Shown: positions 34,887 through 44,935 of the stretch, piece after piece | Numbering within the stretch: position 1 is the stretch's first letter | Layout: each line of letters starts with the position of its first letter | Assembly (NCBI RefSeq): GCF_004010155.1 | Contig: NZ_RRYH01000015.1 | Span: 62,001 to 126,000, forward strand | Length of the DNA: 64,000 nucleotides | Source of the DNA: Solirhodobacter olei | GTDB lineage: Bacteria; Pseudomonadota; Alphaproteobacteria; Rhodobacterales; Rhodobacteraceae | Reading direction: 5' to 3' | Made by a program: the position numbers and the translations under genes | The notes under the pieces: generated by a model | The model's database searches: none | The model's input: only the letters and a program-made list of their open reading frames with translations | Told to the model about the DNA's origin: nothing

Positions 34887-36434
34887 ATGACAGTCCTGCC
34901 GCCCAGGGCCGATCTTCAGACCACCGATCCGGTTCTGACGCTCACGGGCATCTCCAAGAGCTTCCCCGGTGTGCGCGCGCTCCATGACGTCGCGCTGGAA
35001 CTCTATCCCGGCCAGGTCACCGCGCTCGTGGGCGAGAACGGGGCCGGGAAATCGACAATCGTCAAGATCCTGACAGGGATCTACCAACCCGACACGGGCG
35101 CCATCGCCGTCGCCGGGCAGCAGACGCATTTTTCCACCGCCGCCGCGGCCGAGGCCGCCGGGGTCACCGCGATCCACCAGGAAACCGTCCTGTTCGACGA
35201 ACTGACGGTAGCGGAGAACATCTTTCTCGGCCATGCGCCGCGCGGCAGGATGGGCCTGATCGACTGGCGCGCGATGAACGAGGCCGCGCGCGCGCTTCTG
35301 GCCCGCATCGGCGCCGATCTCGATCCCTCCGCGCGGCTGCGCGACCTCGGCATCGCCTCAAAGCACCTCGTCTCGATCGCCCGTGCGCTTTCCATCGACG
35401 CCCGCGTGGTGATCATGGACGAGCCGACCGCCGCGCTGAGCCACAAGGAGATCCACGAGCTTTACGCACTGGTCGAACGCCTGAAGGCGGAGGGCAAGGC
35501 GATCCTCTTCATCTCGCACAAATTCGACGAGATCTTCCGCATCGCTGACCGCTGGGCGGTCTTCCGCGATGGCGAGCTGGTGGGACATGGCATGATGCGC
35601 GATGTGCACGAGGCGCAGCTGGTGCGGCTGATGGTCGGCCGCTCCGTCGACCAGATCTTCCCGAAGCGGCAGCCGAAGCTCGGCCCCCCGGCCCTTACCG
35701 TCGCGGGCTACTGCCATCCGACCGAATTCGACGACATTCGCTTCACCCTGCACGAGGGCGAGATCCTCGGCTTCTACGGGCTGATCGGCGCGGGGCGGTC
35801 GGAGGTCATGCAATCGCTCTTCGGGCTGACGAAGCCCTCCAAGGGCGCCTGTCGGATCGGCGACCGCATCGCCGTCATCCGCTCCACCGCCGAGGCGATC
35901 GCAAATGGCATCGTCTACGTGCCCGAGGACCGGGGCACGCAGGGCGCGATCAAGGGTCTGCCGATCTTCCAGAACGTCACCCTGCCCTCGCTTGCCCGCA
36001 CCTCGCGCAAGGGCTTTCTCAGGCTCGCCGAGGAATTCCGGCTGGCGCGGGAATTCACCAGCCGGCTCGACCTGCGCGCGGCGAGCCTCGACCAGGACGT
36101 GGCGCTCCTCTCAGGCGGCAACCAGCAGAAAGTCGTCATCGCCAAGTGGCTGGCGACGAAACCCCGCGTCATCATCCTCGACGAGCCGACGAAGGGCATC
36201 GACATCGGATCGAAGGCGGCGGTGCACGAATTCATGGCCGAGCTCGCGGGACAGGGCCTCGCCGTGATCATGGTCAGCTCCGAGATCCCGGAAATCATGG
36301 GCATGTCCGACCGCGTCATCGTCATGCGCGAGGGGCGGATGGTGGCGGAATACGCGCGGGACGAGATGACGCCGGAGCGCCTTGTCCGCGCGGCGGCGGG
36401 CCTGGGCGACGGCATGGAGGAGGACCGGGCATGA
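34887..36434 (+). CDS. rhaT: Rhamnose ABC transporter ATP-binding protein (two fused NBDs)
   Basis: A 515-residue CUT2-type ATPase with tandem nucleotide-binding domains. NBD1 has VGENGAGKSTIVKILTG, VTAIHQETVLFDELTVAEN and VVIMDEPTAAL. Its signature region reads LGIASKHLVSIARAL, without a canonical LSGGQ. NBD2 carries the degenerate P-loop GLIGAGRSEVMQ common to the family, YVPEDRGTQG, LLSGGNQQKVVIAKW and IILDEPTKGIDIG. It powers uptake through RhaP/RhaQ. It follows rhaS after a hairpin-containing gap and overlaps rhaP by ATGA. RhaT here is the Rhizobium ABC protein, not the E. coli proton symporter. Confidence 0.92.
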   Translation: MTVLPPRADLQTTDPVLTLTGISKSFPGVRALHDVALELYPGQVTALVGENGAGKSTIVKILTGIYQPDTGAIAVAGQQTHFSTAAAAEAAGVTAIHQETVLFDELTVAENIFLGHAPRGRMGLIDWRAMNEAARALLARIGADLDPSARLRDLGIASKHLVSIARALSIDARVVIMDEPTAALSHKEIHELYALVERLKAEGKAILFISHKFDEIFRIADRWAVFRDGELVGHGMMRDVHEAQLVRLMVGRSVDQIFPKRQPKLGPPALTVAGYCHPTEFDDIRFTLHEGEILGFYGLIGAGRSEVMQSLFGLTKPSKGACRIGDRIAVIRSTAEAIANGIVYVPEDRGTQGAIKGLPIFQNVTLPSLARTSRKGFLRLAEEFRLAREFTSRLDLRAASLDQDVALLSGGNQQKVVIAKWLATKPRVIILDEPTKGIDIGSKAAVHEFMAELAGQGLAVIMVSSEIPEIMGMSDRVIVMREGRMVAEYARDEMTPERLVRAAAGLGDGMEEDRA

Positions 36435-37405
36435 GCCGCGCGCTGAAATCACGCGAGGCCCTTCTGGGGGGCGCTATCCTTTCGATGGTCGCGCTGATCG
36501 CGATCCGCTTTCCGCAATTCGTCGCGCCCTCGAACCTCGTCGGCACCTTCAACGACACATCACCGCTGATCCTGCTGGCGCTCGGCGAGATGGCGGTGAT
36601 CCTGGCCAAATGCATCGACCTGTCGGTGGCGGCGAACCTTGCGCTCTGCGGCATGGTTGCAGCGATGATGAACACAATGGGGATCCCGCTGCCATTGATC
36701 ATCCTGGCCGCCACCGCGCTTGGCGCCGTTGTCGGAATGGTCAACGGGCTTCTGGTCTGGAAACTCGACATCCCGCCGATCGTCGTGACGCTTGGGACGA
36801 TGACGATCACCCGCGGGGCGATCTTCCTGATCTCCGGCGGCAAGTGGATCAACGACCAGCAGCTGAGCGAAAGCTTCAAGGACTTTCCGCGCAGCGTGGT
36901 TCTCGGCCTGCCGGTGATGGCCTGGGTGGCGATCGTCGTGGCCCTTGCCTTCGCGGTCCTGATCGGGCGCACGCCCTTTGGACGCAGCCTCTTCGCCGTT
37001 GGCGGCAACCCGAATGCGGCCATCTATACCGGGATCAATGTCGGCCGCACGCAAGCGCTTGCCTTCACTCTTGCAGGCGCGCTGGCGGGGCTGACCGGTT
37101 ATCTCTGGATCGCGCGCTACGCGGTGGCCTATGTCGATATCGCCAACGGCTTCGAGCTGGACGTGGTGGCGGCCTGCGTGATCGGCGGCATCTCCATCGC
37201 CGGCGGCGCGGGCTCGGTCGCGGGTGCCGTCCTTGGCGCGCTCTTTCTCGGCGTGATCAAGAACGCACTGCCCGTCGTCGGCATCTCGCCCTTCTGGCAG
37301 ATGGCGATCTCCGGCTCCGCCATCCTCGCCGCCGTCGCCATCAACGCGCGCGAGCGCCGCCGGGCCGGCCGCGTCATCCTGAAAACCGCGGAGAGCCGCG
37401 CATGA
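36431..37405 (+). CDS. rhaP: Rhamnose ABC transporter permease (first)
   Basis: A 324-residue inner-membrane permease of the CUT2/RbsC family, with about eight to ten helices. Family blocks are AVILAKCIDLSVAANLALCGM, GLLVWKLDIPPIVVTLGTM, GRSLFAVGGNPNAAIYTGI and VIGGISIAGGAGSVAGAVLG. ATGA overlaps with rhaT and rhaQ. It is expected to pair with RhaQ in a heterodimeric channel. The P/Q naming is by order in the operon. Confidence 0.9.
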   Translation: MSRALKSREALLGGAILSMVALIAIRFPQFVAPSNLVGTFNDTSPLILLALGEMAVILAKCIDLSVAANLALCGMVAAMMNTMGIPLPLIILAATALGAVVGMVNGLLVWKLDIPPIVVTLGTMTITRGAIFLISGGKWINDQQLSESFKDFPRSVVLGLPVMAWVAIVVALAFAVLIGRTPFGRSLFAVGGNPNAAIYTGINVGRTQALAFTLAGALAGLTGYLWIARYAVAYVDIANGFELDVVAACVIGGISIAGGAGSVAGAVLGALFLGVIKNALPVVGISPFWQMAISGSAILAAVAINARERRRAGRVILKTAESRA

Positions 37406-38391
37406 GCGACGCCCGACACATCCCTGACCGGCTGGACCGCCCCCTTAGGCGCCTGCTGCGCAGCTGGGAGTTCCTGCTGGCTTTGGTCGCGGTGGCGATC
37501 TTCATCGCCAATTCGCTGGCCTCGCCCTATTTCCTGAATCCCTGGAACCTTTCGGACGCGACCTACAACTTCACCGAGCTGGGTCTGATCGCCTTCCCGA
37601 TGGCGATGCTGATCGTGGCGGGCGAGATCGACCTCTCCGTCGCCTCGACCATCGCGCTGGCCTCGACGCTGATGGGGGCTGCTGCCACCGCCGGCGCGCC
37701 GATCGCGGTGCTGGTGCTGATCGGCCTCGTCGTGGGGCTTTTCTGCGGTGCGTTCAACGCGGTTCTGGTGACGCGGCTTGGCCTGCCCTCCATCGTCGTC
37801 ACCATCGGCACGATGAGCCTTTACCGCGGGCTCAGCTACATCATCCTCGGCAACCAGGCCTATACCGCATACCCGACCGGCTTCGCCTACTTCGGGCAAG
37901 GCTATGTCTTCTGGGTCTTTTCATTCGAGCTGGTGCTCTTCGTGCTCATGGCGGTCGTGTTCGGGGCACTCCAGCACCGGACCAGCTTCGGCCGCATGGT
38001 CTATGCGATCGGCAACAACCCGACCGGGGCGCTCTTTTCAGGCATACGCGTTGCGCGGGTGAAGGCGATCCTGTTCCTGCTCACGGGGCTCATGTCCGGC
38101 ATCGCGGCGGTCTGCCTGACCTCGCGGCTCGGCTCCACCCGCCCGTCGATCGCGCTGGGGTGGGAACTGCAGGTGGTCACCATGGTGGTCCTTGGCGGGG
38201 TCGACATTCTCGGCGGATCCGGCACCATCCCGGGCGTGGTGCTCGCGGCGCTGGTCATGGGGCTCGTAACCTTCGGCTTCGGGCTTCTGAATGTGCCCGG
38301 CATCGTCATGTCGATCTTCATCGGCCTCCTGCTGATTGGCGTCATCGCCCTGCCCCGGCTCTGGTCGCGGCTGAAACCGCGGGGCACGTGA
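37402..38391 (+). CDS. rhaQ: Rhamnose ABC transporter permease (second)
   Basis: A 329-residue CUT2/RbsC-type permease. Family blocks are MLIVAGEIDLSVASTIALAS, NAVLVTRLGLPSIVVTIGTM, MVYAIGNNPTGALFSGI and VVLGGVDILGGSGTIPGVV. It overlaps rhaP by ATGA, and its stop is directly followed by the ATG of the mutarotase gene. It should act with RhaP and RhaT. Confidence 0.9.
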   Translation: MSDARHIPDRLDRPLRRLLRSWEFLLALVAVAIFIANSLASPYFLNPWNLSDATYNFTELGLIAFPMAMLIVAGEIDLSVASTIALASTLMGAAATAGAPIAVLVLIGLVVGLFCGAFNAVLVTRLGLPSIVVTIGTMSLYRGLSYIILGNQAYTAYPTGFAYFGQGYVFWVFSFELVLFVLMAVVFGALQHRTSFGRMVYAIGNNPTGALFSGIRVARVKAILFLLTGLMSGIAAVCLTSRLGSTRPSIALGWELQVVTMVVLGGVDILGGSGTIPGVVLAALVMGLVTFGFGLLNVPGIVMSIFIGLLLIGVIALPRLWSRLKPRGT

Positions 38392-38706
38392 ATGGAGAAA
38401 TACGCCTTCAAGATGCAGCTGAACCCCGGCATGGCCGAGGAATACCGCCGCCGGCACGACGCGATCTGGCCGGAACTGGTGACGCTTCTGAAGGCGGCCG
38501 GGGTGCGCGACTACTCGATCCACCTCGACCCCGAGACGGATATCCTGTTCGCGACGCTCTGGCGGCCGGAGGATCACGGCATGGACGACCTGCCGGACCA
38601 TCCCGTCATGCGACGCTGGTGGGCGCACATGGCAGATATCATGGAGACGTCGCCGGATAACGAGCCCGTGGCGCGGCCCCTTCTGCCAATGTTCCACCTG
38701 CCATGA
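38392..38706 (+). CDS. rhaU: L-rhamnose mutarotase
   Basis: A 104-residue cytosolic enzyme (RhaU in Rhizobium, RhaM in E. coli) that interconverts alpha and beta L-rhamnose so the isomerase receives the right anomer. [20 protein letters not shown] contains the catalytic-histidine region; [18 protein letters not shown] and [12 protein letters not shown] are conserved. It starts directly after the rhaQ stop and overlaps rhaK by ATGA. Length is exactly typical. Confidence 0.95.
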   Translation: MEKYAFKMQLNPGMAEEYRRRHDAIWPELVTLLKAAGVRDYSIHLDPETDILFATLWRPEDHGMDDLPDHPVMRRWWAHMADIMETSPDNEPVARPLLPMFHLP

Positions 38707-40109
38707 GCGCGCAGCGCCACATCGCCGTGCTCGACATCGGCAAGACCAACGTGAAGCTCGGCCTGATCGACCGCCCGACCTTGGCGGAAATCGACCTGAT
38801 GATCCTGCCGAACCGCGTGCTGCGGGGGCCGCCCTGGCCGCATTTCGATACCGAGGGGATCTGGGCCTTCCTGCTCGACGGGTTGAAAACCCTGCACGAT
38901 CGCCACGGTGTCGATGCCATCGTCCCCGTGGCGCACGGCGCCTGCGCTGCGCTGCTTGCGGGCGACGGCAGGCTCGCAGCGCCCGTGCTCGACTACGAGC
39001 ATCCCGGCCCCGAGGACCTTGCCGACGCCTACGACGCGATCCGCCCGCCCTTCGCCGAAACCGGATCGCCACGGCTGTCGCTTGGCCTGAACCTCGGATC
39101 GCAGCTACACTGGCAACTTTTCACCGACCCGGGGCTTGTCACTCGGCTCGCCACCGTCGTGACCTGGCCGCAATACTGGTCGCATCGTCTGACCGGCGTG
39201 GCCGCCACCGACGCCAGCTCGCTTGGCGCGCACAGCGATCTCTGGAATCCGGCCCGGGCGGATTTCTCGCCCCTCGTCGCGCGCCTCGGCCTTTCGAACC
39301 GCATCGCGCGGCCACGGCCGCCGGGCGAGATCCTCGGCCCGATCCGCGCCGATGTCGCGGCGGCGACCGGCCTCGACCCGGCGACGCCCGTCGCTTGCGG
39401 CATCCACGATTCGAACGCCTCGCTGCTGCCCTATCTCCTTGGCCGAAAGCCGCCCTTCACCGTCGTCTCAACCGGGACCTGGGTGATCACCATGGCCGTC
39501 GGCGCTCCGGTCGTGCCGCTCGACGAGGCACGGGATACCCTGATCAACGTCAGCGCCCTCGGCCAGCCCGTACCGTCTGCCCGTTTCATGGGCGGCCGCG
39601 AGTACGCCCTGCTCGGCGGCGGCCGCGCCGAAGCGGGCGCACAGGAGATGGGCGCCGCGCTCCGGGCACCCTTCCTTCTGCTCCCGGCGGTCGATCCGCT
39701 CAACGGCCCGTTCCGTGGCCGCGCCATGGCATGGTCCCCGCAAGAGCCCGACGATCCCGGGGTCCGCGAGGCCGCGCTCTCTTTCTATCTCGCGCTGATG
39801 ACGGCAGAGTGTCTGGCCATCACCGGAGCCGCAGGTCCCGTCATCGTCGAGGGGCCCTTCGCAGCCAACCCCCGCTTTCTCGAGATGCTGGGCGCCGCGA
39901 CCGGCCGGCCCGTGCTCACCTCCGGTTCCCGCACCGGGACTGGAAGCGGCGCGGCCCTGTTGTTCGACGGGGTCCGTGGATCCGTCCCCCTAGCGCTCAA
40001 ACCGGTCTCCCTCGCCCCGGAACGCGCCGAAAGGCTTGCCGCCTATGCCGAGCGCTGGCGCAGTCAATGTGCCGCGGCACCAGAGACTCCGCCCGCGCGA
40101 CGGAAATAG
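38703..40109 (+). CDS. rhaK: FGGY-family rhamnulokinase
   Basis: A 468-residue sugar kinase that phosphorylates L-rhamnulose at C1. The FGGY actin-like fold is shown by [15 protein letters not shown] (phosphate loop 1), [16 protein letters not shown] and VSTGTWVI, and by [20 protein letters not shown] near the end. It is the last gene of rhaRSTPQUK. In R. leguminosarum RhaK is also reported to be required for rhamnose transport, which this sequence cannot test. The 67-base gap to the convergent chemoreceptor shows no clear terminator. Confidence 0.9.
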   Translation: MSAQRHIAVLDIGKTNVKLGLIDRPTLAEIDLMILPNRVLRGPPWPHFDTEGIWAFLLDGLKTLHDRHGVDAIVPVAHGACAALLAGDGRLAAPVLDYEHPGPEDLADAYDAIRPPFAETGSPRLSLGLNLGSQLHWQLFTDPGLVTRLATVVTWPQYWSHRLTGVAATDASSLGAHSDLWNPARADFSPLVARLGLSNRIARPRPPGEILGPIRADVAAATGLDPATPVACGIHDSNASLLPYLLGRKPPFTVVSTGTWVITMAVGAPVVPLDEARDTLINVSALGQPVPSARFMGGREYALLGGGRAEAGAQEMGAALRAPFLLLPAVDPLNGPFRGRAMAWSPQEPDDPGVREAALSFYLALMTAECLAITGAAGPVIVEGPFAANPRFLEMLGAATGRPVLTSGSRTGTGSGAALLFDGVRGSVPLALKPVSLAPERAERLAAYAERWRSQCAAAPETPPARRK

Positions 40110-40176
40110 CGCCCGGGTTCGAGATACCGCTCGCCGCGAACAGACCGAAGGCGCGCTTGCCGGGCTTGACCGCCCC

Positions 40177-42966
40177 CTACCCCGCGCGGCGTAGTTTGCC
40201 GCTGCCGGCCCCGGCACGACCCGTGCGCCCGGTCCCCTGACCGGCGGCCGAGAAGCGCCGCAGCAAGGCGGAGAGCCGTATCGCCTCTTCGCTCAGCGCG
40301 TGGCTGGCGGCTGTCGTCTCCTCCACCATGGCGGCGTTCTTCTGGGTCGAGATGTCGAGCTGGCCGACAGCCACGTTGATCTCTGAGATGCCGGTTTTCT
40401 GCTCGCCCGAGGCAGAGGCGATCTGGGTCACCCGATCGGTCACCGCTCCGATCGCCTGCGCAATTTCCAGCAGGACCGAGCCGACCTCGTTCACCAACCC
40501 CACGCCATCTTTCACGCTGGCACCGCTTTCGCCGATCAGCGAGCCGATCTCGCGCGCGGCTTCCGACGACCGGTGCGCCAGCGCCCGCACCTCGCTGGCC
40601 ACCACCGCGAATCCGCGGCCCGACTCGCCCGCGCGCGCGGCCTCGACCCCCGCATTGAGGGCGAGGAGGTTGGTCTGGAAGGCGATATCCTCGATCACGT
40701 CTATGATCGTCGCGATCTTGCTGGAGCTCGCCTCGATTGCCTGCATTGCACCGATCGTCCGCTCCACAACACGCTGGCCGGCGTCCGCGCGATCGCGGGC
40801 CTCCGTCACCATGCGGTCCGCCTCGCCCGCCTGCTCGGCCGACTGGGTGACCGATTGCGTCATCTCGGTCAGCGCGGCGGAGGATTCCTCCAGCATCACG
40901 GCGGACTTCTCCGTGCGCTGGGACAGGTCATCGGCCGCGCCGCTGATCTCCTCGGAGGCGCTGCGCACCCGCTCGACACTGTCGGAGATCGAGCTCATGA
41001 CCTCGCCCAGCGCCTCGGCCGCCGAGTTGAAATCGCGCCGGAGCGCCTCGTAACCCTCGGGGAATGCCTCCTCGATCCGAACCGAGAGGTCGCCCTCGGA
41101 AAGCCGGTGCATGCCTTCGGCAAGCGCCGAGACGACGCGCGCCTGTGCCTCGGACTGGGCCTGACGTGTGGCCTCCTCCTCGGCCTTGCGCCTCGCCTCC
41201 TTCTGCTGCTCGGCCCTCTCGCGGTCGCGCTCGGCGCGGTCGCGGGCCTCCTGGCGCTCCCGTTCCAGGGCCTCTGCCTCCTCGCGTTCACGCCGGGCGG
41301 CCGCTTCGGCCGTCGCGCGTGCCTCGCGCGCGGCTTTCTCGTCCCGCTCCAGCTGTGCTTTCTGGATCAGCCCGTCACGGAAGACGCCGAGCGCCCGGAC
41401 CATGGCCCCGATCTCCCCCCGCGGATGGCCTAGTCCGTCGACGGCGGAGAGATCACCCTCTGCGAGCTGCCCCGTCGCCCGGGTGACCCGGCCAAGCGGG
41501 CGGGCCAGCATCAGCCAGGCCAACACCTGCGCGAGCACCAGCATCACCACGCTCGCCAGCGCGATCCGCCCGAAGAGCAGGAGCGCATGGTCAAACTCGC
41601 CGCTGATCTTATTGCTGGTCTCGGTCACCGCGGCGGCGACCCCGTCGCTCATCCCCTGCGCCAGATCGACGATGGCCTTGGCGGTATCGGCCGCTGTCAG
41701 CGATGCGGCGGCGGCCTGCCGCCGCGCCTCAAGCACGGCGCTGCGCTCGGGCACCAGCCCGCCCTTGCCGTCCGAGAGGGCGGCCAGAACCTTGAGCCCG
41801 TCGCGTACTTCTGGCGGAGCGGCGGAGGATAGCTCGCGGATCTGCGCGAGATCCTGCGTCAGCTGCGGCTGCGCCTTCCGGACCTGTTCGACATCGGTCA
41901 TCGTCAGGACGAATAGAGCGTCGGCGAGATAGGTCTTCGCGCGAGAATCGAGTTCGGCCGAATCGCGGAAGCTCAGCAACTTGCCGCCGGCCAGCACCTT
42001 CCTCGTGCTTTTGCCCCGCCGCGCGGCGTCGGCGCTGAGCTGGTGGATTGCAGTGCGGATCTTTTCCTCTGAGGCGCTCAGGAGGCTGTCGACGTTCTTC
42101 TGCAGGGTCAACAGGTCGTGCCGGCGCGCGTTGGCCTCCGATGGGCCGGCGTCGAGGATGCCGGCGAGCCGGCCGGCCGCGGTCGAAAGCCGGCCGGAGA
42201 CATCCTGCAGCCCGTCGAATTTCCGCATCTCCGGCACGATGGTGTCCAGGTCGTGGACCGCCGCCCGCCCCATGTCCGCGAGCGTCGCCTGCAGTGTGGG
42301 CTCCGCCGTACTGCCCAGTGCCACCATCGCCCCGGAGGCGAGGTTCACGTCGGCCCGGGCGTCGAGCACCAGTTCCTGCTCCACGATGTCCACATCCACG
42401 AGCCGCTCCAGCGCCTGCTGGCCGGCCGCGAGCGAGGCCTGCCCGCCCGCGCTCAACTCCGCCATCGCGGTGTCGGCCCGGGCGCTCAGCGCCTGGTCGA
42501 GCTCCTCCGTCAGCCTGCGCATCCGCTCCATCGAGGCGCCGATCTTGGCCTGCGTATCGAATTCGCGCATCCGCGCAGCGATGAGCGCATCTATCGCGCG
42601 CCGGGCGGCGGTGATCGCCGCCTGGAGGTCCTGCGAGCGATCGCGCGCCAACCCGTTGGAGATCGCCTCCAGATCCGAGATCGTCTTTCGGGTCTTGGCG
42701 GCTGTGTACTGCACGCCCGCCTTGCCCTCGGCGATCAGCAGTTCGGCCAGCTCGCCGCGCAGGCCAACCGCGGCGCGGGTCAGCAGGGTGCTTTCCTTCA
42801 GCGCCGGAAGCTCGCTCTTCTGCAAATGCTCGATCCGGCCGGAGACCAGTCGCAGCTCCTGCGAACCGACATAGAGCGCCGCAGCGGTCATCGCGCCCAT
42901 CGACAGCACGATGATCCCAACCTTGGCGGAAATCGAATGGATCATATCAGCGATCTGTCTGGCCAT
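40177..42966 (-). CDS. Methyl-accepting chemotaxis protein, large, with double HAMP and charged coiled coil
   Basis: A 929-residue inner-membrane chemoreceptor. A membrane helix at about 13-37 and another at about 460-485 bracket a roughly 420-residue, mostly helical periplasmic sensor of no recognised type. A HAMP domain follows (about 486-540). Then comes a highly charged Glu/Arg/Ala-rich helix (about 535-612), a second HAMP-like segment ([19 protein letters not shown]) and the MCP signalling domain (about 660-915). The last contains the hairpin core [22 protein letters not shown]-terminal CheR-binding pentapeptide is not seen. No che genes are nearby. The signal it senses is unknown; proximity to rhamnose genes proves nothing. 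Confidence 0.9.
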   Translation of the reverse strand: MARQIADMIHSISAKVGIIVLSMGAMTAAALYVGSQELRLVSGRIEHLQKSELPALKESTLLTRAAVGLRGELAELLIAEGKAGVQYTAAKTRKTISDLEAISNGLARDRSQDLQAAITAARRAIDALIAARMREFDTQAKIGASMERMRRLTEELDQALSARADTAMAELSAGGQASLAAGQQALERLVDVDIVEQELVLDARADVNLASGAMVALGSTAEPTLQATLADMGRAAVHDLDTIVPEMRKFDGLQDVSGRLSTAAGRLAGILDAGPSEANARRHDLLTLQKNVDSLLSASEEKIRTAIHQLSADAARRGKSTRKVLAGGKLLSFRDSAELDSRAKTYLADALFVLTMTDVEQVRKAQPQLTQDLAQIRELSSAAPPEVRDGLKVLAALSDGKGGLVPERSAVLEARRQAAAASLTAADTAKAIVDLAQGMSDGVAAAVTETSNKISGEFDHALLLFGRIALASVVMLVLAQVLAWLMLARPLGRVTRATGQLAEGDLSAVDGLGHPRGEIGAMVRALGVFRDGLIQKAQLERDEKAAREARATAEAAARREREEAEALERERQEARDRAERDRERAEQQKEARRKAEEEATRQAQSEAQARVVSALAEGMHRLSEGDLSVRIEEAFPEGYEALRRDFNSAAEALGEVMSSISDSVERVRSASEEISGAADDLSQRTEKSAVMLEESSAALTEMTQSVTQSAEQAGEADRMVTEARDRADAGQRVVERTIGAMQAIEASSSKIATIIDVIEDIAFQTNLLALNAGVEAARAGESGRGFAVVASEVRALAHRSSEAAREIGSLIGESGASVKDGVGLVNEVGSVLLEIAQAIGAVTDRVTQIASASGEQKTGISEINVAVGQLDISTQKNAAMVEETTAASHALSEEAIRLSALLRRFSAAGQGTGRTGRAGAGSGKLRRAG

Positions 42967-43273
42967 GTCGGGCGCTCCAGCGGGAAAGAGGGAAGAGCCG
43001 AAGCGGAGGGCAACCGGGGCAGTCGGTGGCAGATCGCCCCAACCTCACCGCCCCACACGCGGCAGCGCTCCCCCTGCGATTGCGTGTATGCCGCATCTGT
43101 CACTCCGGACTGCGAATATGCGGCGATCATGGGGCGGGCGGGCTTAAAGTCCGGTAAACCGGGCTCGCATGCCCGGCATCGCACCGGATACCCCCTCGAA
43201 TTCCCGCCCGTTTTGGGCGAGACCGTGTGCAACCGGCGAAAGCAGACCGGGCAGCCAGTCGAAAGGGCGGATC
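42967..43273. other. Intergenic region between divergent chemoreceptor and decarboxylase genes
   Basis: No gene is supported here. It must carry the promoters of both divergent genes. CCGGTAAACCGG is a small inverted repeat near 43152. The reading frames that cross the region lack family similarity and ribosome sites. In-frame start codons upstream of 43274 for the decarboxylase are not favoured. Confidence 0.5.
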
Positions 43274-44713
43274 ATGCAGGAAGAGCGGCAGGAGGGGGCA
43301 AGGGGGCTCGACCCGCAGGATTGGGGCGCCTTGCGGGAGAGCGCGCATCGCATGCTCGACGGGATGCTTGACCATCTCGAACACCGCCGGGACGTGCCGC
43401 TCTGGCAGGCACCGTCGCCCGAGGCGCGGGCGGCCTTCGACATGGCACTGCCGCGCGCGCCTGCCGCGCTTGACGCGGTGCACGAGGATTTCCGCCGCCA
43501 CATCCTGCCCTATGGCGCCGGCAACACCCATCCTGGCTTCATGGGCTGGGTGCAGGGCGGCGGCACCCCGGTGGGGATGCTGGCGGAGATGCTCGCCGCC
43601 GGCTTCAACGCCAATTGCGGCGGGCGCGACCACATCGGCCACGAGGTCGAGCGCCAGATCACCCGCTGGATGCGCGACCTCTACGGCTTCCCCCGGACCG
43701 CAGGCGGGATATTCCTGACCGGGGCGAGCCAGGGCAATTTCCTTGCCGTTCTGATCGCGCGCAGCCGGGCGCTCGGGCCGGAGGTGCGGCGCGAAGGGCT
43801 CGGCGGGGCGCGGCTGACGGCCTATGCCTCGGCCGAAGTACATGGCTGCGTGCCGCGCGCGATGGAGATGGCGGGCTTGGGCCGCGCGGCGCTGCGATTG
43901 ATCCCGGCGGATGCCCTCGGCCGGATGGACATGGCAGCGCTGGCGGAGCGGATTGCCGAGGACCGGACCGCGGGGTGCACGCCCTTCCTGCTGGTCGGCA
44001 GCGCCGGGACGGTGAACATGGGCGCGGTCGACCCGCTGGCGGCGCTCGCCGATCTTGCCGCCGCAGAGGGGCTGCATTTCCACGTTGACGGCGCGCTCGG
44101 CGCCTTCGCCCGGCTGGCACCCGGGCTCGCCCCCCTGCTCGACGGGATCGAGCGGGCCGACAGCCTCGCCTTCGATTTCCACAAATGGGCGCAGGTGCCC
44201 TATGACGCCGGCTTCCTGCTAACCCGGGACGAAGCCTGGCAATACGACACGTTCGCCGCCGACAACGCCTATCTCGCGCGGGCGGAGACCGGCCTTGCCG
44301 GCGGCAGCTGGTGGCCCTGCGACACCGGGCCGGACCTCTCGCGCGGGTTCCGGGCGCTGAAGACATGGTTCACGCTGAAGACCTACGGCCTCGACGTGCT
44401 CGGCGCGATGATCGAGGGGACCTGCACCCTCGCCCGCGGCCTCGCCGAGCGGATCGAGGCCGAGCCGGGGCTGGAACTGGCCGCCCCGCAGGGCCTCAAC
44501 ATCGTCTGCTTCCGCCCCACGGGCGACCTGGACGGCGCGCGCAGCAGCAGCATCACCGAGGAGCTGCAATGCGAGGGCCGGGTCGCCCCCTCCCTGACCC
44601 GGCTCGACGGGCGGCCAGCGATCCGCGCCTGCATCACCAACCACCGCACCACCGCCGAGGACATCGAGGCGCTGGTGGAGGGGGTCCTGCGTCTCGATCG
44701 CGCGCCCGACTGA
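43274..44713 (+). CDS. Pyridoxal-phosphate-dependent group II amino acid decarboxylase
   Basis: A 479-residue PLP enzyme of the aromatic-L-amino-acid/glutamate decarboxylase superfamily (Pfam Pyridoxal_deC). Visible are HPGFMGWVQGGGTPVGMLAE, FLTGASQGNFLAVL, SAEVHGCVPRAMEMAGLG, FHVDGALGAFARLAP and the PLP-lysine motif LAFDFHKWAQVPYDAGFLL. The start at 43274 (MQEERQEGARGL) follows AAGGGCGG. The substrate is not clear: aromatic amino acids, histidine, diaminobutyrate and cysteine sulfinate decarboxylases share these motifs. No transporter or amine-pathway gene is adjacent to narrow it. Confidence 0.85.
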   Translation: MQEERQEGARGLDPQDWGALRESAHRMLDGMLDHLEHRRDVPLWQAPSPEARAAFDMALPRAPAALDAVHEDFRRHILPYGAGNTHPGFMGWVQGGGTPVGMLAEMLAAGFNANCGGRDHIGHEVERQITRWMRDLYGFPRTAGGIFLTGASQGNFLAVLIARSRALGPEVRREGLGGARLTAYASAEVHGCVPRAMEMAGLGRAALRLIPADALGRMDMAALAERIAEDRTAGCTPFLLVGSAGTVNMGAVDPLAALADLAAAEGLHFHVDGALGAFARLAPGLAPLLDGIERADSLAFDFHKWAQVPYDAGFLLTRDEAWQYDTFAADNAYLARAETGLAGGSWWPCDTGPDLSRGFRALKTWFTLKTYGLDVLGAMIEGTCTLARGLAERIEAEPGLELAAPQGLNIVCFRPTGDLDGARSSSITEELQCEGRVAPSLTRLDGRPAIRACITNHRTTAEDIEALVEGVLRLDRAPD

Positions 44714-44840
44714 GGCCCGGGGAGAGGCGCGGAGAGCCTCTTCCGTATCCCGGACGGTGCCCAGATACCGCTTGCCGGCCGCCGCTGCGCCAATGCGATG
44801 CACAGGCGCAGCAGTTCACGGATTATTTCCCTGCCCCCGG

Positions 44841-44861
44841 CCGGAATCCGCCTGATTCCGG
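44841..44861 (+). terminator. Hairpin upstream of the first YddA-type ABC gene
   Basis: CCGGAATC, loop CGCCT, GATTCCGG is a perfect eight-base stem in the 222-base gap between the decarboxylase and the ABC gene. It could end the decarboxylase transcript (128 bases after its stop) or sit in the leader of the ABC gene. No T-run is seen. Confidence 0.35.
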
Positions 44862-44935
44862 GTCCAGCGTAGGCCGAATCGCGCTACTCTGCATGTGAGG
44901 CACTGAGCAGCCGCAGGAACAACGGGGGAACTCCG

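Noticed and set aside
34887-36434. Degenerate P-loop in RhaT NBD2 as a sign of gene decay
   Set aside because: GLIGAGRSE in the second domain is the usual form in CUT2 sugar ATPases, so it is not a defect.
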